Numbered from the stretch's first letter, positions 1 through 9,535 are shown. The stretch is DNA of 64,000 bases from JBHYDC01 sp051861205 (GCA_051861205.1 JBHYDC010000006.1:132346-196345), one strand, 5' to 3'. A program made the numbers and translations. Notes: generated from the sequence alone by a model not told the origin.

Positions 1-824
1 TCCGTGCCCGGCACCTCGGTCATCCCGCCGAGCAGTCCCTTGTCCGGCCGCCGCCGCACCAGCACCGCCCCGTCCGCCCGCACCGCCACATAGGCCGTTC
101 CGAACCGCGTCGGCCGCTCCGCCTTCGCCGCCTTCACCGGATAGCGCTCCTGCGTGCCCGCCGCCCGCGCCGCGCAGGCCCCGTTCCACGGGCAAAGCCC
201 GCAAGCCGGCCGCTTCGGCGTACAGATCGTGGCGCCGAGGTCCATCATCGCCTGCGCATAATCCCCCGGCCGCTCCTCAGGCGTCAGCACCTCCGCCCGC
301 ACGCGGATCTCGGCCTTTGCGCCCGGCAGCGGCGTTTCGATCGCGTAGACCCGCGTCAGCACCCGCTCCACATTCCCATCCACCACCGCCGCCGCCCGGT
401 CGAACGCGATCGCCGCAATCGCGGCCGCCGTATAGGCGCCAATCCCCGGCAGCGCTCGCAGGCCTGCCTCGGTATCTGGAAACACGCCCCCATGATCCCG
501 CGCCACGACATCGGCGCACGCCTTCAGGTTGCGCGCGCGGGAATAGTAGCCCAGCCCCGCCCAGGCTTTCATCACCTCGTCCTGATGCGCTGCCGCAAGA
601 TCGGTCAGCCGCGGCCAGCGGGCGAGAAACGCCTCGAAATAGCCTTTCACCGCCGTCACGGTCGTCTGCTGCAACATGATTTCCGATAGCCAAACCCGGT
701 AAGGGTCCGCCACAACGCCCACCGCCCACTCGTCCGGCGGTACGCGCCAGGGTAGCCGACGGGCATGGCGGTCATACCATTCGAGCAGCACAAGCGGATT
801 GGGGGCGGGCAGGGGGGCGTTCAT
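1..824 (-). CDS. mutY: A/G-specific adenine DNA glycosylase MutY (3' end cut by window edge)
   Basis: MutY removes adenine mispaired with 8-oxoguanine in base excision repair. The reverse strand reads through without a stop to base 1, so the C-terminal part is missing. Visible are the catalytic Glu segment SEIMLQQT, the helix-hairpin-helix LPGIGAYTAA followed by the catalytic Asp in VVDGNVERVL, and the iron-sulfur motif C-x6-C-x2-C-x5-C (CTPKRPACGLCPWNGAC). The following segment enters the C-terminal 8-oxoG recognition domain. Start taken at 824 (MNAPLPAPNPLVLLEWYD); an in-frame ATG at 836 is also possible and sits closer to a GGGAG. It diverges from the DUF721 gene that follows, an arrangement common in Hyphomicrobiales. 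Confidence 0.95.
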   Translation of the reverse strand, partial: MNAPLPAPNPLVLLEWYDRHARRLPWRVPPDEWAVGVVADPYRVWLSEIMLQQTTVTAVKGYFEAFLARWPRLTDLAAAHQDEVMKAWAGLGYYSRARNLKACADVVARDHGGVFPDTEAGLRALPGIGAYTAAAIAAIAFDRAAAVVDGNVERVLTRVYAIETPLPGAKAEIRVRAEVLTPEERPGDYAQAMMDLGATICTPKRPACGLCPWNGACAARAAGTQERYPVKAAKAERPTRFGTAYVAVRADGAVLVRRRPDKGLLGGMTEVPGT

Positions 825-936
825 GGCCAGCACCATCCCTTGCCCCCGCTCCCTTCTCAAGCCCCCACTATCCCCAATCCCCCAAAGTTGACGCCGCTCC
901 GCCGGCTCGCCATGCTATCTCAAGCACGAGAACATC

Positions 937-1473
937 ATGGCTAAAGACCTCATCCCCGCCCGCGCCTTCAAAGGCGCCCGCCCGCTTGCCGATATCGTCG
1001 GCCGCGCGCTCACGCCCGCCTGCCGCAAGCGCGGTTTTGCCACGGTGGACCTTGTCTCCCACTGGGCCGATATCGTCGGCGCCCCCTATGCCGAAAGCAC
1101 GCAGCCGGAAAAGCTCTCCTGGTCCCGCCGTCCGCCCGGCCTGATCACTGAGGAGGAGCACGAACCCGCCGTGCTCACGCTGCGCTGCACCGGCGCCGTC
1201 TCGCTTCGCCTCACCCACGAGCTTCCGCAGGTGATCGAGCGCATCAACATGTTCTTCGGCTACCGCTGCGTCGGCCGCATCAAGCTCGTCCAGCTTCCGC
1301 TCGCGCGCCTTGAGCGCCGGTCCCGCCCCCGCCTCGGTCCCGTTTCCCCGGCCGATGAAGCCAAGGTCCGGGCCGCTGCCGCCGGCATCGCGGACGACGG
1401 TTTGCGCGCGGCTCTGGAACGGCTCGGCCGCGCGGTTGCCGCCAGCAGTAGCCCGCCGATCACGAAAAGCTGA
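937..1473 (+). CDS. DUF721 (DciA-related) domain protein
   Basis: 178 residues. The N-terminal segment with ADIVGRALTPACRKRGFATVDLVSHWADIVG and the later AVLTLRCTGAVSLRLTHELPQVIERIN follow the pattern of the DUF721 family, whose best known member DciA helps load the replicative helicase in bacteria lacking DnaC/DnaI. A helicase-loader role here is inference; rhizobial members are generally annotated only as DUF721. It lies between mutY (divergent) and a DsbA-like gene on the same strand, a neighbourhood typical of Hyphomicrobiales. The C-terminal tail is alanine/arginine rich and probably disordered. Confidence 0.8.
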   Translation: MAKDLIPARAFKGARPLADIVGRALTPACRKRGFATVDLVSHWADIVGAPYAESTQPEKLSWSRRPPGLITEEEHEPAVLTLRCTGAVSLRLTHELPQVIERINMFFGYRCVGRIKLVQLPLARLERRSRPRLGPVSPADEAKVRAAAAGIADDGLRAALERLGRAVAASSSPPITKS

Positions 1474-1586
1474 CCGCCCGGCCATCCCACCCGCCGCCCG
1501 CCGTCACAAGCAAGCTCGACACCGCCACAATTTACCGCTCAATTACAGCCGGATACACCGGTTCTAGAAGGACAGAAGAGCCCCAC

Positions 1587-2237
1587 ATGATTTCCCGCCG
1601 CCATTTCCTGGCCACCACGGCCACGCTCGCCATCGTCGCCATGGCCATGCCGTCCTTCACCCTCCAGGCGCTCGCTCAAGACGAAAAGGTCGACGTCGCA
1701 GCCCTCATGGAGCCGGGTCCCCTTCCGGAAAAGGCGCTGGGCGATCCGAACGCCAAGATCGTCATGATCGAATATCTCTCGATGACCTGCGGTCATTGCG
1801 CCAAGTTCCACGAGACCACCTATCCCGTTCTCAAGGAAAAATACGTCGACACCGGCAAGGTCTACCTGATCCTGCGCGAATACCCGCTGGACCCGCTCGC
1901 CGCCGCCGCCTTCATGCTGGCGCGCAATGCACCGGGCGATAAGTATTTCGAAGTCGTCGATCTCCTGTTCAAGCGCCAGAAGGACTGGGCCTACGCCTCG
2001 GATCCCGTATCCGCGCTGCGCGATCTTGCCAAGCAATTCGGCTATTCGCCGCAAACCTTCGAGCAGACCCTCACGGATCAAAAGCTCCTCGACAACATCA
2101 ACGCCATCCGCGCCCGCGGCGAAAGCACCTTCGGCGTCAACTCCACCCCCACCTTCTTCATCAATGGAGAGCGTGTGCGCGGCGCCATGACCCCCGAAGA
2201 GTTGAGCGCCAAGCTCGACGTTCTCCTCGCCGGCTGA
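1587..2237 (+). CDS. DsbA-family thiol:disulfide oxidoreductase with Tat signal
   Basis: 216 residues. The N-terminus has a twin-arginine motif (S-R-R-H-F-L, residues 3-8) followed by a hydrophobic stretch and an ALA-type cleavage site near residue 30, so export to the periplasm by Tat is likely. The redox motif is CGHC at residues 68-71 inside a thioredoxin fold (IVMIEYLSMTCGHCAKFH), and the C-terminal part has the cis-Pro segment NSTPTFFINGERV. These place it in the DsbA/DsbG-like family (thioredoxin_4). It may oxidise or isomerise periplasmic disulfides; no DsbB partner is seen in the window. The smc gene follows 90 bases downstream, as in many Rhizobiales. Confidence 0.9.
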   Translation: MISRRHFLATTATLAIVAMAMPSFTLQALAQDEKVDVAALMEPGPLPEKALGDPNAKIVMIEYLSMTCGHCAKFHETTYPVLKEKYVDTGKVYLILREYPLDPLAAAAFMLARNAPGDKYFEVVDLLFKRQKDWAYASDPVSALRDLAKQFGYSPQTFEQTLTDQKLLDNINAIRARGESTFGVNSTPTFFINGERVRGAMTPEELSAKLDVLLAG

Positions 2238-2327
2238 TCCATATCTGGTGATAAGTCGCAATGAACTTGGCGCCGGAACGGCCAGACCCCTTGCGGGTCT
2301 GCCGTCCCGGCCGCAATGGTCTCGGCC

Positions 2328-5300
2328 ATGAAGTTCGAACGCCTCAAGATCCTCGGCTTCAAGTCCTTCGTCGAGCCGGTCGAGTTCGTCATCGAGCCCG
2401 GCCTCACGGGCGTCGTCGGTCCTAACGGCTGTGGCAAGTCGAACCTTGTCGAGGCGCTGCGCTGGGTCATGGGCGAAAGCTCATACAAGGCCATGCGCGC
2501 GTCCGGCATGGACGACGTTATCTTCTCCGGCTCCGGCAAGCGCCCCGCCCGCAATGCCGCCGAAGTCACGCTCGTTCTTCGCAACGATGCCCCCATTGCC
2601 CCCAACGACGCCGAAATCCTGGAAATCACCCGCCGTATCGAGCGCGAGTCCGGTTCGGTCTACAAGATCAACGGCCGCGACGTCCGCGCCCGCGACGTCC
2701 AGCTCCTGTTCGCCGACGCCTCCACCGGCGCCCGCTCGCCCGCCATGGTCCGCCAGGGCCAGATCGGCGAGTTGATCGCCGCCAAGCCCACCTCCCGCCG
2801 CATGATCCTGGAGGAGGCCGCTGGCATCTCCGGCCTGCATTCGCGACGCCACGAGGCGGAACTGCGCCTCAAAGCCGCCGAAACCAACCTGGAACGTCTC
2901 GAAGACGTCGTCCGCGAAATCGAGAACCGGCTCGAATCCCTCCGCAAGCAAGCCAAGCAAGCCGCCCGCTATCGCGCCCTCTCCGGCGATATCCGCAAGC
3001 TCGAAGCCGTCGTCGCCTACCTGCGCATCCACGACACCGAGGCTGCCGCTCTCGACGCCGAACGCCAGATGACCGCCGTCGTCAATGCCGTCGGCGACGC
3101 CCAAGCCGCGCAGGCCGAAGCCGCCCGCCTGCAAGCCATCGGCGCGCACCAGCTCCCGGCGCTCCGCGACGCCGCTGTCGAATCCGCCGCCGCCCTCCAG
3201 CGTCTCCGCCTCGCGCTTTCGGAATCCGAAGCCGAGGAGCGCCGCGCCCGCGAGCGCCTGTCCGACCTCGTCCGCCGCGCCGGCGAAATCGCGAGAGACC
3301 GCGACCGCGAAGCCGCCCTTGTCGCCGACAACGACGAACGCCTCGCCGCCCTCACCCTTGAAGCCGAAGATCTCACCGCCGAATCCGCCGAAGAGGAAGG
3401 CGCCGCCGGTGATGCCGAAGCCCGCCGCGTCGAAGCCGCCACCCACGCCGCCGATCTGGAATCCCGTCTCGCCGCCGCCACCACCGCCGCCGCCGAAGCT
3501 GCCGCCCGCCGCAGCGCGCTCGAACGCGACCGCTTAGAGGCCGCCGAACGCCTCGCCCGCCTCTCCCGCGAGCAAGACGCGCTCGACCTCGAACTTTCCG
3601 ACATCGCCGCTCGCCTCGAAGAAAACGCCGAGATCGCGGACGCGCAGGATCACGCCGAAGCCGCCGCCGGCCGCCTCATGGAAGCCGAGGATGCCGCGCT
3701 CGCCGCCGAAGCCGCCGTCCAAGAAACCGAATCGATCGAGCGCACCCTGCGCGGCCCGCTTGCCGATGCCGAGCGCGAATCCCAGCGCCTCGACACCGAA
3801 GCCCGCACGCTGGCCAAAGTGCTGAACCTCGAACACGGCCACCTCTTCCCCCCGCTGGTCGACCGCCTCACCGCCGCCAAAGGCTTCGAGATCGCGCTTG
3901 GCGCAGCCCTTGGCGACGATATCGAAGCCCCGACCGACGCCAAAGCCCCTGCCCACTGGTCCGAACCCGGCCCCCACGACGGCGACCCCGCACTCCCAGA
4001 AGGCGCGGTCCCGCTCTCCGCCCAAGTCACCGGCCCCTCCCTCGTTCTCCGCCGCCTCCGCCAGATCGGCGTCGTCCCGCGCGGGCAGGGCGCGGTGCTC
4101 CGCCTCGCGCTGAAGCCCGGCCAACGCCTCGTCTCCCCCGAGGGAGACCTCTGGCGATGGGACGGCTACGTGGCCGCCGCCGAAGCGCCCACGCCCGCCG
4201 CCCAGCGCCTCGCCTCCCGCAACCGCCTCGCCGAACTCGACGAGCAGCGCCGGCTCGCCGTCGCCCTCGTCGCCGAGCACCGCCGGGCGGTTTCCAACGC
4301 TCAAGCCAACACGCGCGCCATCGCCGAAACCGAACGCCTCGCCCGCGATGCCGTCCGCACCGCGAACCGCGCTCTCACCGACGCCCGCGACCGCCTCGCC
4401 CGCGCCGAGCGCGCCATGACCGAGGTGATCGCCCGCCGCGGCGCACTCCAAGCCCAAGCCGCCCGCCTCAAAGCCGATATCGCCGAGACTCTAGCCGCGC
4501 GGGACCGCGCCGAGGCCGACTACGCTGCGCTCCCCGCAACCGAGCATCTCGCCGCAGTCGTCGTCACGCTGCGGGCCGAGCTTGCCGAAGCCCGCGCCGC
4601 GCTTGCCGAAGCCCGTTCCGCATCCGAGTCCATCACGCGCGAGGCCGAAATCCGCGCCCGCCGCCTGCAAGCCATCGCCCGCGAGCGCGACGGCTGGTCG
4701 GCCCGCGTCGCGCAAGCCAAAGCCCAACTCGACGAACTCGCCGCCCGCCTCGACGACGTCGAAACCGAACGCGCCGACCTGATCGACCGCCCCGACGAGA
4801 TCGTCAACGCCCGCCGCGGCCTCCTCACTGCCATCGCAAACGCCGATACGGCCGCCCGTGCCGCGTCCGACACCCTCCACGCCAGCGAGCGCGAACAGGC
4901 CGAAGCTGACCGCCGCGCCGCCGACGCTCTCCGTCTTCTCTCCGACGTCCGCGAGGGCAGGGCGCGCGCCGAGGAACGCCTCGCCGCCTCCAAGGCCCGC
5001 CTTGCCGAACTCACGGAGGAAATCCGCGACCGCTTCGACGCCCCTGTCTTCGCCCTGAAGAAGATCGCCGAAATTGCCGACGACGCCCCGCTGCCCGACC
5101 TCGCCGGCGTCGAGCAGCGCCTCGACCGCATCCGCACCGAGCGCGAACGCCTCGGCGGGGTAAACCTCCAAGCGGAAAAGGAAGCGGACGAGGTCGAAGT
5201 CCGTTTCGACACCCTCATCCACGAGCGCGAGGACCTCATCGAGGCGATCCGCCGCCTGCGCCAAGGCATCCACGGCCTCAACCGCGAGGCCCGCGAGCGC

Positions 5301-5777
5301 CTGCTCGCCGCCTTCCAGGTCGTGAACGGCCATTTCCAGGCGCTGTTCACCCATCTTTTCGGCGGCGGCACCGCCGAATTGCAACTCGTCGATGCCGAGG
5401 ATCCCCTCGACGCCGGTCTGGAAATCCTCGCCCGTCCGCCCGGCAAGAAGCCGCAAACGATGACGCTACTTTCGGGCGGCGAGCAGGCCCTCACCGCCAT
5501 GGCGCTGATCTTCGCGGTGTTCCTCACCAACCCCGCGCCGATCTGCGTTCTCGACGAGGTCGACGCCCCGCTCGACGACGCCAACGTCGAGCGCTACTGC
5601 GACCTCCTCGACGAGATGGCCCGCTCCACCGAAACCCGCTTCGTGGTGATCACCCACAACCCCATCACCATGGCCCGCATGTCCCGTCTCTTCGGCGTCA
5701 CCATGGCCGAACGCGGCGTCTCGCAACTCGTCTCCGTCGATCTGGAAACTGCGGAAAGCTTCCTCGAAGCGGTGTGA
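2328..5777 (+). CDS. smc: Chromosome segregation protein SMC
   Basis: About 1149 residues, normal for bacterial SMC, the ATPase core of condensin that organises the chromosome with ScpA and ScpB. Walker A is GPNGCGKSNL (residues 31-40). Two long Ala/Glu/Arg-rich coiled coils flank a hinge near residues 500-620, and the C-terminal head carries the signature LLSGGEQAL (~1047) and Walker B PICVLDEVDAPLDD (~1073). Start chosen at MKFERLKILGFKSF because family members begin this way; an in-frame ATG at 2316 would add four residues, and neither has a good Shine-Dalgarno. The coiled coil accounts for the many long spurious reading frames on both strands here. The gene ends six bases from the convergent cydB stop. 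Confidence 0.97.
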   Translation: MKFERLKILGFKSFVEPVEFVIEPGLTGVVGPNGCGKSNLVEALRWVMGESSYKAMRASGMDDVIFSGSGKRPARNAAEVTLVLRNDAPIAPNDAEILEITRRIERESGSVYKINGRDVRARDVQLLFADASTGARSPAMVRQGQIGELIAAKPTSRRMILEEAAGISGLHSRRHEAELRLKAAETNLERLEDVVREIENRLESLRKQAKQAARYRALSGDIRKLEAVVAYLRIHDTEAAALDAERQMTAVVNAVGDAQAAQAEAARLQAIGAHQLPALRDAAVESAAALQRLRLALSESEAEERRARERLSDLVRRAGEIARDRDREAALVADNDERLAALTLEAEDLTAESAEEEGAAGDAEARRVEAATHAADLESRLAAATTAAAEAAARRSALERDRLEAAERLARLSREQDALDLELSDIAARLEENAEIADAQDHAEAAAGRLMEAEDAALAAEAAVQETESIERTLRGPLADAERESQRLDTEARTLAKVLNLEHGHLFPPLVDRLTAAKGFEIALGAALGDDIEAPTDAKAPAHWSEPGPHDGDPALPEGAVPLSAQVTGPSLVLRRLRQIGVVPRGQGAVLRLALKPGQRLVSPEGDLWRWDGYVAAAEAPTPAAQRLASRNRLAELDEQRRLAVALVAEHRRAVSNAQANTRAIAETERLARDAVRTANRALTDARDRLARAERAMTEVIARRGALQAQAARLKADIAETLAARDRAEADYAALPATEHLAAVVVTLRAELAEARAALAEARSASESITREAEIRARRLQAIARERDGWSARVAQAKAQLDELAARLDDVETERADLIDRPDEIVNARRGLLTAIANADTAARAASDTLHASEREQAEADRRAADALRLLSDVREGRARAEERLAASKARLAELTEEIRDRFDAPVFALKKIAEIADDAPLPDLAGVEQRLDRIRTERERLGGVNLQAEKEADEVEVRFDTLIHEREDLIEAIRRLRQGIHGLNREARERLLAAFQVVNGHFQALFTHLFGGGTAELQLVDAEDPLDAGLEILARPPGKKPQTMTLLSGGEQALTAMALIFAVFLTNPAPICVLDEVDAPLDDANVERYCDLLDEMARSTETRFVVITHNPITMARMSRLFGVTMAERGVSQLVSVDLETAESFLEAV

Positions 5778-5783
5778 TGGCCG

Positions 5784-6791
5784 TTAATGATAGCCTTCGC
5801 CGGGCCGCACCCGCCCCCTGAAGGTCCAATACACAAACGCCGTATAGGCGATGACCAGCGGCAGAAGCAGCAACACTCCCACCAGCAGGAACATCTGCGT
5901 TTCCACCGGTGAGGACGCCTCCGTCACCGTCATCACGCCGGGCACGATGTAAGGATATTCGGAAATAGCGAGCCCCAGAAGCGCCAGCAAAAACAGTCCC
6001 ACCGACCCGAAAAACGGCAGCGCCGGCCGCCGCTTTTCCAGCCCGTACAGCACGATCGCCGCCGCCCCCGCCGTCAAGATCGGCACGGGCGCCAGATAGA
6101 CGATATTCGGAAGCGAGAACCATCGCTCCGCCACCCGCTCGAATTGCAGCGGCGTCCAAAGGCTCACGAGCGCGATGAACACCAGCATCGCCGCCAGCAG
6201 CACCCGCGCCGCCCGCCGCGCGAAGTCCTCCACCGGTCCCGACACCCGCATGAACAGCCATGTCGCGCCCAGCAGCGCGTAGCCCACCACCAGCCCGAGG
6301 CCGCACATCACCGAAAACGGCGTCGCCCAGTCGAACGGACCGCCCGCGAATACGCCGTTCTCCACCCGAATTCCACCGATCACACCGCCCAGCACCACCC
6401 CTTGCGCGAAGGCCGCCACGAACGACCCCGCCGCGAAGGCGATGTCCCAAAGCTCTTCGTTCGGCTTGGCCACCCACCGGAATTCAAACGCCACGCCGCG
6501 AAAGATCAGGGCCAGAAGCATCGCGATCACAGGCACATAGAGCGCGGGCATGATGATCGAATAGGCCAGCGGAAACGCCACCCAAAGCGCGCCGCCGCCC
6601 AGCACCAGCCACGTCTCGTTGCCGTCCCAGAACGGCGCGACGGAATTCATCATCAGATCCCGGTCCTGCTCCTCCGGCCGGAATGGGAACAGGAGCGCGA
6701 TGCCCAGGTCGAACCCGTCGAGGATCACATAAAGCCCGATCGAAACCCCGATCAGCCCGGCCCAGATCAGCGGCAGCAGGTTCGCGTCCAT
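5784..6791 (-). CDS. cydB: Cytochrome bd-type ubiquinol oxidase subunit II
   Basis: 335 residues, multi-pass inner membrane protein. The N-terminus (LPLIWAGLIGVSIGLYVILDGFDLGIALLFPF) has the characteristic LDGFDLG segment of CydB, followed by WDGNETWLVLGGGALWVAFP. It pairs with CydA to form the quinol oxidase that reduces oxygen to water at low oxygen tension or during respiratory stress. It starts three bases after the cydA stop, so the two are co-transcribed and probably translationally coupled. Only six bases separate its stop from that of smc, so there is no room for a downstream cydX. Confidence 0.95.
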   Translation of the reverse strand: MDANLLPLIWAGLIGVSIGLYVILDGFDLGIALLFPFRPEEQDRDLMMNSVAPFWDGNETWLVLGGGALWVAFPLAYSIIMPALYVPVIAMLLALIFRGVAFEFRWVAKPNEELWDIAFAAGSFVAAFAQGVVLGGVIGGIRVENGVFAGGPFDWATPFSVMCGLGLVVGYALLGATWLFMRVSGPVEDFARRAARVLLAAMLVFIALVSLWTPLQFERVAERWFSLPNIVYLAPVPILTAGAAAIVLYGLEKRRPALPFFGSVGLFLLALLGLAISEYPYIVPGVMTVTEASSPVETQMFLLVGVLLLLPLVIAYTAFVYWTFRGRVRPGEGYH

Positions 6792-6794
6792 CGC

Positions 6795-8189
6795 TCACTC
6801 TCCCACTGACAGCGCCGCGCGCCCGGTTTCCTGCGCCGCCGCGATCGGCCGATTGCCGAGCCCCATCTCCCGGTCCACGAGCGGGATCGGCCCCTTCTCC
6901 AAGAGCCGGTTGATGTAGACGATCCCCGCCGTGAAGATCACGCCGTAGACGAGGACGAACAAAGCAAGCGACGTCGCCACCTGCGCCGCCCCCACCGGCG
7001 ACACCGCGTCCGCCGTCCGCAGCACCCCCGTCGCCAGCCACGGCTGCCGGCCCACCTCCGTCGTGAACCACCCCGCCAGCACGGCGATGAACCCGATCGG
7101 CCACGTCAGCGCGAAAACCCGCATCAGCCTTCCCGGCCGGAACAGCCGCCCACGCACCCATTGCAGCGCCCCGGCCGCCGCCAGCAGGATCATCACGATC
7201 CCAAGCCCCACCATCACCCGAAACGACCAGAATACCGTCGTCACCGGCGGCCGGTCCTCCCTTGGGAAATCCTTCAGCCCCTTGAACAGCCCGTTGTACT
7301 CGCGTGTCAGGATCAGCGCGCCAAGATTGGGAATGCCCACCTCCCACCGGTTCGTCTCCGCCGCCTCATCCGGCACGGCGAAGAGCACCAACGGCGCCGG
7401 CTTCGAGCCATCCCAGTGCGCCTCGATCGCCGCAATCTTCGCCGGTTGATACTGCAACGTCACGAGGCCGTGCATATCCCCGATCACCGCCTGCAACGGC
7501 GTCAAGATGATCAGCATCCCAAGCGCCATCCGCAGCATGGTTTCGGCGTGGTGCACATGGTTGCCCCGCAGCCACCACCGCGCACCCACCGCCAAGATCA
7601 CGAACCCCGTGGTGATATAGGCCGCGATCAGCATATGAATCAGCCGCAGCGGAAACGTCGGCGAGAACACGATCGCCCACCAGTCCACGGGATAGGCAGT
7701 CCCGTCCCGCACCTCGTGTCCCGTGGGGTACTGCATCCACGAGTTGGCCGAGAGTATCCAGAACGCCGAAATCGCCGTTCCCACCGCCACCAGCACCGCC
7801 GCCGTGAAGTGCAGAACGGGTGGAACCCGGTCGCGCCCAAACAGCATGATCCCCAGGAACGACGCCTCCAAAAAGAATGCCGTCAGCACTTCATAGCCGA
7901 TCAGCGGGCTCACGACGTTGCCCACTCTGGCCGAAAACCCCGACCAGTTCGTCCCGAATTGATAGGTGAGCACGATCCCCGAGACGACGCCCATCGCGAA
8001 GGATACCGCGAAGATTTTCGTCCAGAAGGCCGCAAGATCCGCGTAGCGCGCTTGGCCTGTCGCCAGCCTCATCCCCAGCAGCGTCGCGATCCACGCGGAA
8101 AGCCCGATCGTGAAGGCCGGAAAGATGATGTGGAAGGAGATCGTGAACGCGAACTGCACCCGCGCCAGAAATACCGGGTCGAGGTCCAT
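6795..8189 (-). CDS. cydA: Cytochrome bd-type ubiquinol oxidase subunit I
   Basis: 464 residues, haem-bearing subunit. The N-terminus MDLDPVFLARVQFAFTISFHIIFPAFTIGL holds the conserved helix-1 histidine; YQPAKIAAIEAHWDG begins the quinol-binding loop, and VGRQPWLATGVLRT is the GRQPW motif. The start at 8189 is supported by a GGAGG six bases upstream; the longer in-frame extension upstream does not resemble CydA. The protein is shorter than E. coli CydA (522 residues), as expected for the short-Q-loop form often called cyanide-insensitive oxidase (CioA); that subtype is inferred from length. No cydDC exporter genes lie nearby. Confidence 0.95.
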   Translation of the reverse strand: MDLDPVFLARVQFAFTISFHIIFPAFTIGLSAWIATLLGMRLATGQARYADLAAFWTKIFAVSFAMGVVSGIVLTYQFGTNWSGFSARVGNVVSPLIGYEVLTAFFLEASFLGIMLFGRDRVPPVLHFTAAVLVAVGTAISAFWILSANSWMQYPTGHEVRDGTAYPVDWWAIVFSPTFPLRLIHMLIAAYITTGFVILAVGARWWLRGNHVHHAETMLRMALGMLIILTPLQAVIGDMHGLVTLQYQPAKIAAIEAHWDGSKPAPLVLFAVPDEAAETNRWEVGIPNLGALILTREYNGLFKGLKDFPREDRPPVTTVFWSFRVMVGLGIVMILLAAAGALQWVRGRLFRPGRLMRVFALTWPIGFIAVLAGWFTTEVGRQPWLATGVLRTADAVSPVGAAQVATSLALFVLVYGVIFTAGIVYINRLLEKGPIPLVDREMGLGNRPIAAAQETGRAALSVGE

Positions 8190-8310
8190 GGGTCCTCCGC
8201 CAAGATCGCCCGCCGTGCACCCCGCCTCATGCAGGGCGCTCAATCTCGAACAAACCCGCCCCGCGCCTGTTCCAGCGCCCCGCATGGCCCTTCGCTGCGC
8301 CCATAGCCCG
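8190..8310 (-). other. cydA upstream region
   Basis: About 120 bases between the atp operon terminator and the cydA start. It contains the GGAGG ribosome binding site immediately before the start, but no convincing -35/-10 pair and no FNR-type TTGAT-N4-ATCAA site could be recognised. Confidence 0.4.
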
Positions 8311-8339
8311 CAAAGAAAAAGGGCCGGAAAACCGGCCCT
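8311..8339 (-). terminator. Rho-independent terminator of the F0 ATP synthase operon
   Basis: A perfect inverted repeat (AGGGCCGG, AAAA loop, CCGGCCCT; 8320-8339) is followed on the minus strand by TTTTTCTTTG. It lies 37 bases after the atpF stop codon, so it ends the atpI-B-E-b'-b transcript. Confidence 0.85.
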
Positions 8340-8376
8340 CGCTCAAATCTTGAAATTCACCCAGAACAGCCGCGCC

Positions 8377-8859
8377 TCAGTTCAGGCGCGCCTTCACGTC
8401 CGCGACGCTCTTGGAAATCAGCCCTGCGGCCACGTCTCCCTGCACTCTGTTCTGCAGAATATGCGTCGCCGCCCGCACCGCCACGTCAGCGGCAACCGCA
8501 CGCACTTCCGCCAGCGCTGCCGTCTCGGCCTGACCGATCTTGGTCTCGACCGCCTTGGTCCGGCGCTCGATCAGATCCTTCAGCGCGGCTTCGGCGTCCG
8601 CCGTCAGGCGCTGCGCTTCGGCCTTGGCGCTCTCCACGATCTCGGCCGCGTCGCGTTCAGCGGCCGCGCGCTTGGCCTGATACTCCGAAAGCAGCGCCTG
8701 CGCCTCAATCCGCAGCCGCTTTGCCTGGTCAAGCTCGTCCACGATCGCTTTCGCGCGCTTGTCGAGCAGGGCAAAAATCTGCTTGTGCACACCAAGGTAG
8801 CCAAGCATCGCGAGAAAAAGGATGAGGCCGACGAAGGCCCAGAGACTATTGTCGAACAT
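8377..8859 (-). CDS. atpF: F0F1 ATP synthase subunit b
   Basis: 160 residues. One N-terminal membrane helix (SLWAFVGLILFLAMLGYLGV) is followed by a long Ala/Glu/Lys-rich amphipathic helix, the normal b-subunit architecture of the peripheral stalk linking F0 to F1. It is the last gene of the F0 operon, ten bases after the b' gene, and is followed by a strong terminator. Having two different b-type subunits (b and b') side by side is usual in alphaproteobacteria and other photosynthetic-lineage bacteria, where they form a heterodimer. Confidence 0.93.
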   Translation of the reverse strand: MFDNSLWAFVGLILFLAMLGYLGVHKQIFALLDKRAKAIVDELDQAKRLRIEAQALLSEYQAKRAAAERDAAEIVESAKAEAQRLTADAEAALKDLIERRTKAVETKIGQAETAALAEVRAVAADVAVRAATHILQNRVQGDVAAGLISKSVADVKARLN

Positions 8860-8869
8860 CGCGTCCTCC

Positions 8870-9535
8870 TTAGCTCCGGGTCACGCCGGAAACGGCAGCA
8901 GCGGCTTCTTCGCGCGAACTCTTGCCGATCAGCATGGTCACGATCGCTTCGGCCGTTTCCGTGGCGATGGCGTCCACGTCGCCGAGCGCCTTGGTCTTGA
9001 TCGCGGAAATCTCGGTTTCCGCAGCCGCAAGCTTGCCGTGCAGCTCTTCTTCCACGCCCTTGCGGCGCGCGTCCAGTTCCTTGGCAACCCGCTCGCGCGT
9101 TTCCGTCGCGATGGCGCTGGCTTTGGCCTTGGCTTCGGCGAGCGACTGCTCATAGGCTGCAATCGCGGCGTCGGTCTCTGCCCGTGCCCGCTCGGCCTCG
9201 GTCAGGTCGGCCTGAATGCGCTCCCGGCGCGCTTCCAGAATCCCGCCGATCCGGGGCGCGGCAATCTTGGAAATCATCCAGTACAAAAGACCGAACGCGA
9301 TCGCCAGCCACAAGAGCTGCGAGGCGAAGTGCTCGGGATTGAATGGCGGAAACACTTCGGAGTGGCCACCCTCGGCTGCCGTGCCGGCAACGCTATGGCC
9401 GTCCTGGGCGGCATCCGCCGCAGGAGCGGCTTGCTCAGCAGCGTCTGCCGCAGGAACGGCTTGCGCAGCATCAGCCGGAGGGGTCGCCACGGCCGGCGTC
9501 TCCTCGGCGGAGGCGGGGGTGATGAACCACGTCAT
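8870..9535 (-). CDS. atpG: F0F1 ATP synthase subunit b' (second b-type subunit)
   Basis: 221 residues from the ATG at 9535, which has GGAG eight bases upstream. An in-frame ATG at 9607 would add 24 residues with no family resemblance. Residues 1-75 form an Ala/Pro/Asp-rich extension (PADAAQAVPAADAAEQ and similar), then comes the single membrane helix (HFASQLLWLAIAFGLLYWMI) and a long stalk helix (RRERIQADLTEAERARAETD). The extended low-complexity N-terminus is common in rhizobial b' proteins. Naming varies (atpG, atpF2 or atpX); atpG here means b', not gamma. Confidence 0.9.
   Translation of the reverse strand: MTWFITPASAEETPAVATPPADAAQAVPAADAAEQAAPAADAAQDGHSVAGTAAEGGHSEVFPPFNPEHFASQLLWLAIAFGLLYWMISKIAAPRIGGILEARRERIQADLTEAERARAETDAAIAAYEQSLAEAKAKASAIATETRERVAKELDARRKGVEEELHGKLAAAETEISAIKTKALGDVDAIATETAEAIVTMLIGKSSREEAAAAVSGVTRS

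Noticed and set aside
4157..4909. 250-residue Arg/Pro-rich open frame inside smc
   Set aside because: Frame-shifted reading of the SMC coiled coil; no ribosome binding site or family.
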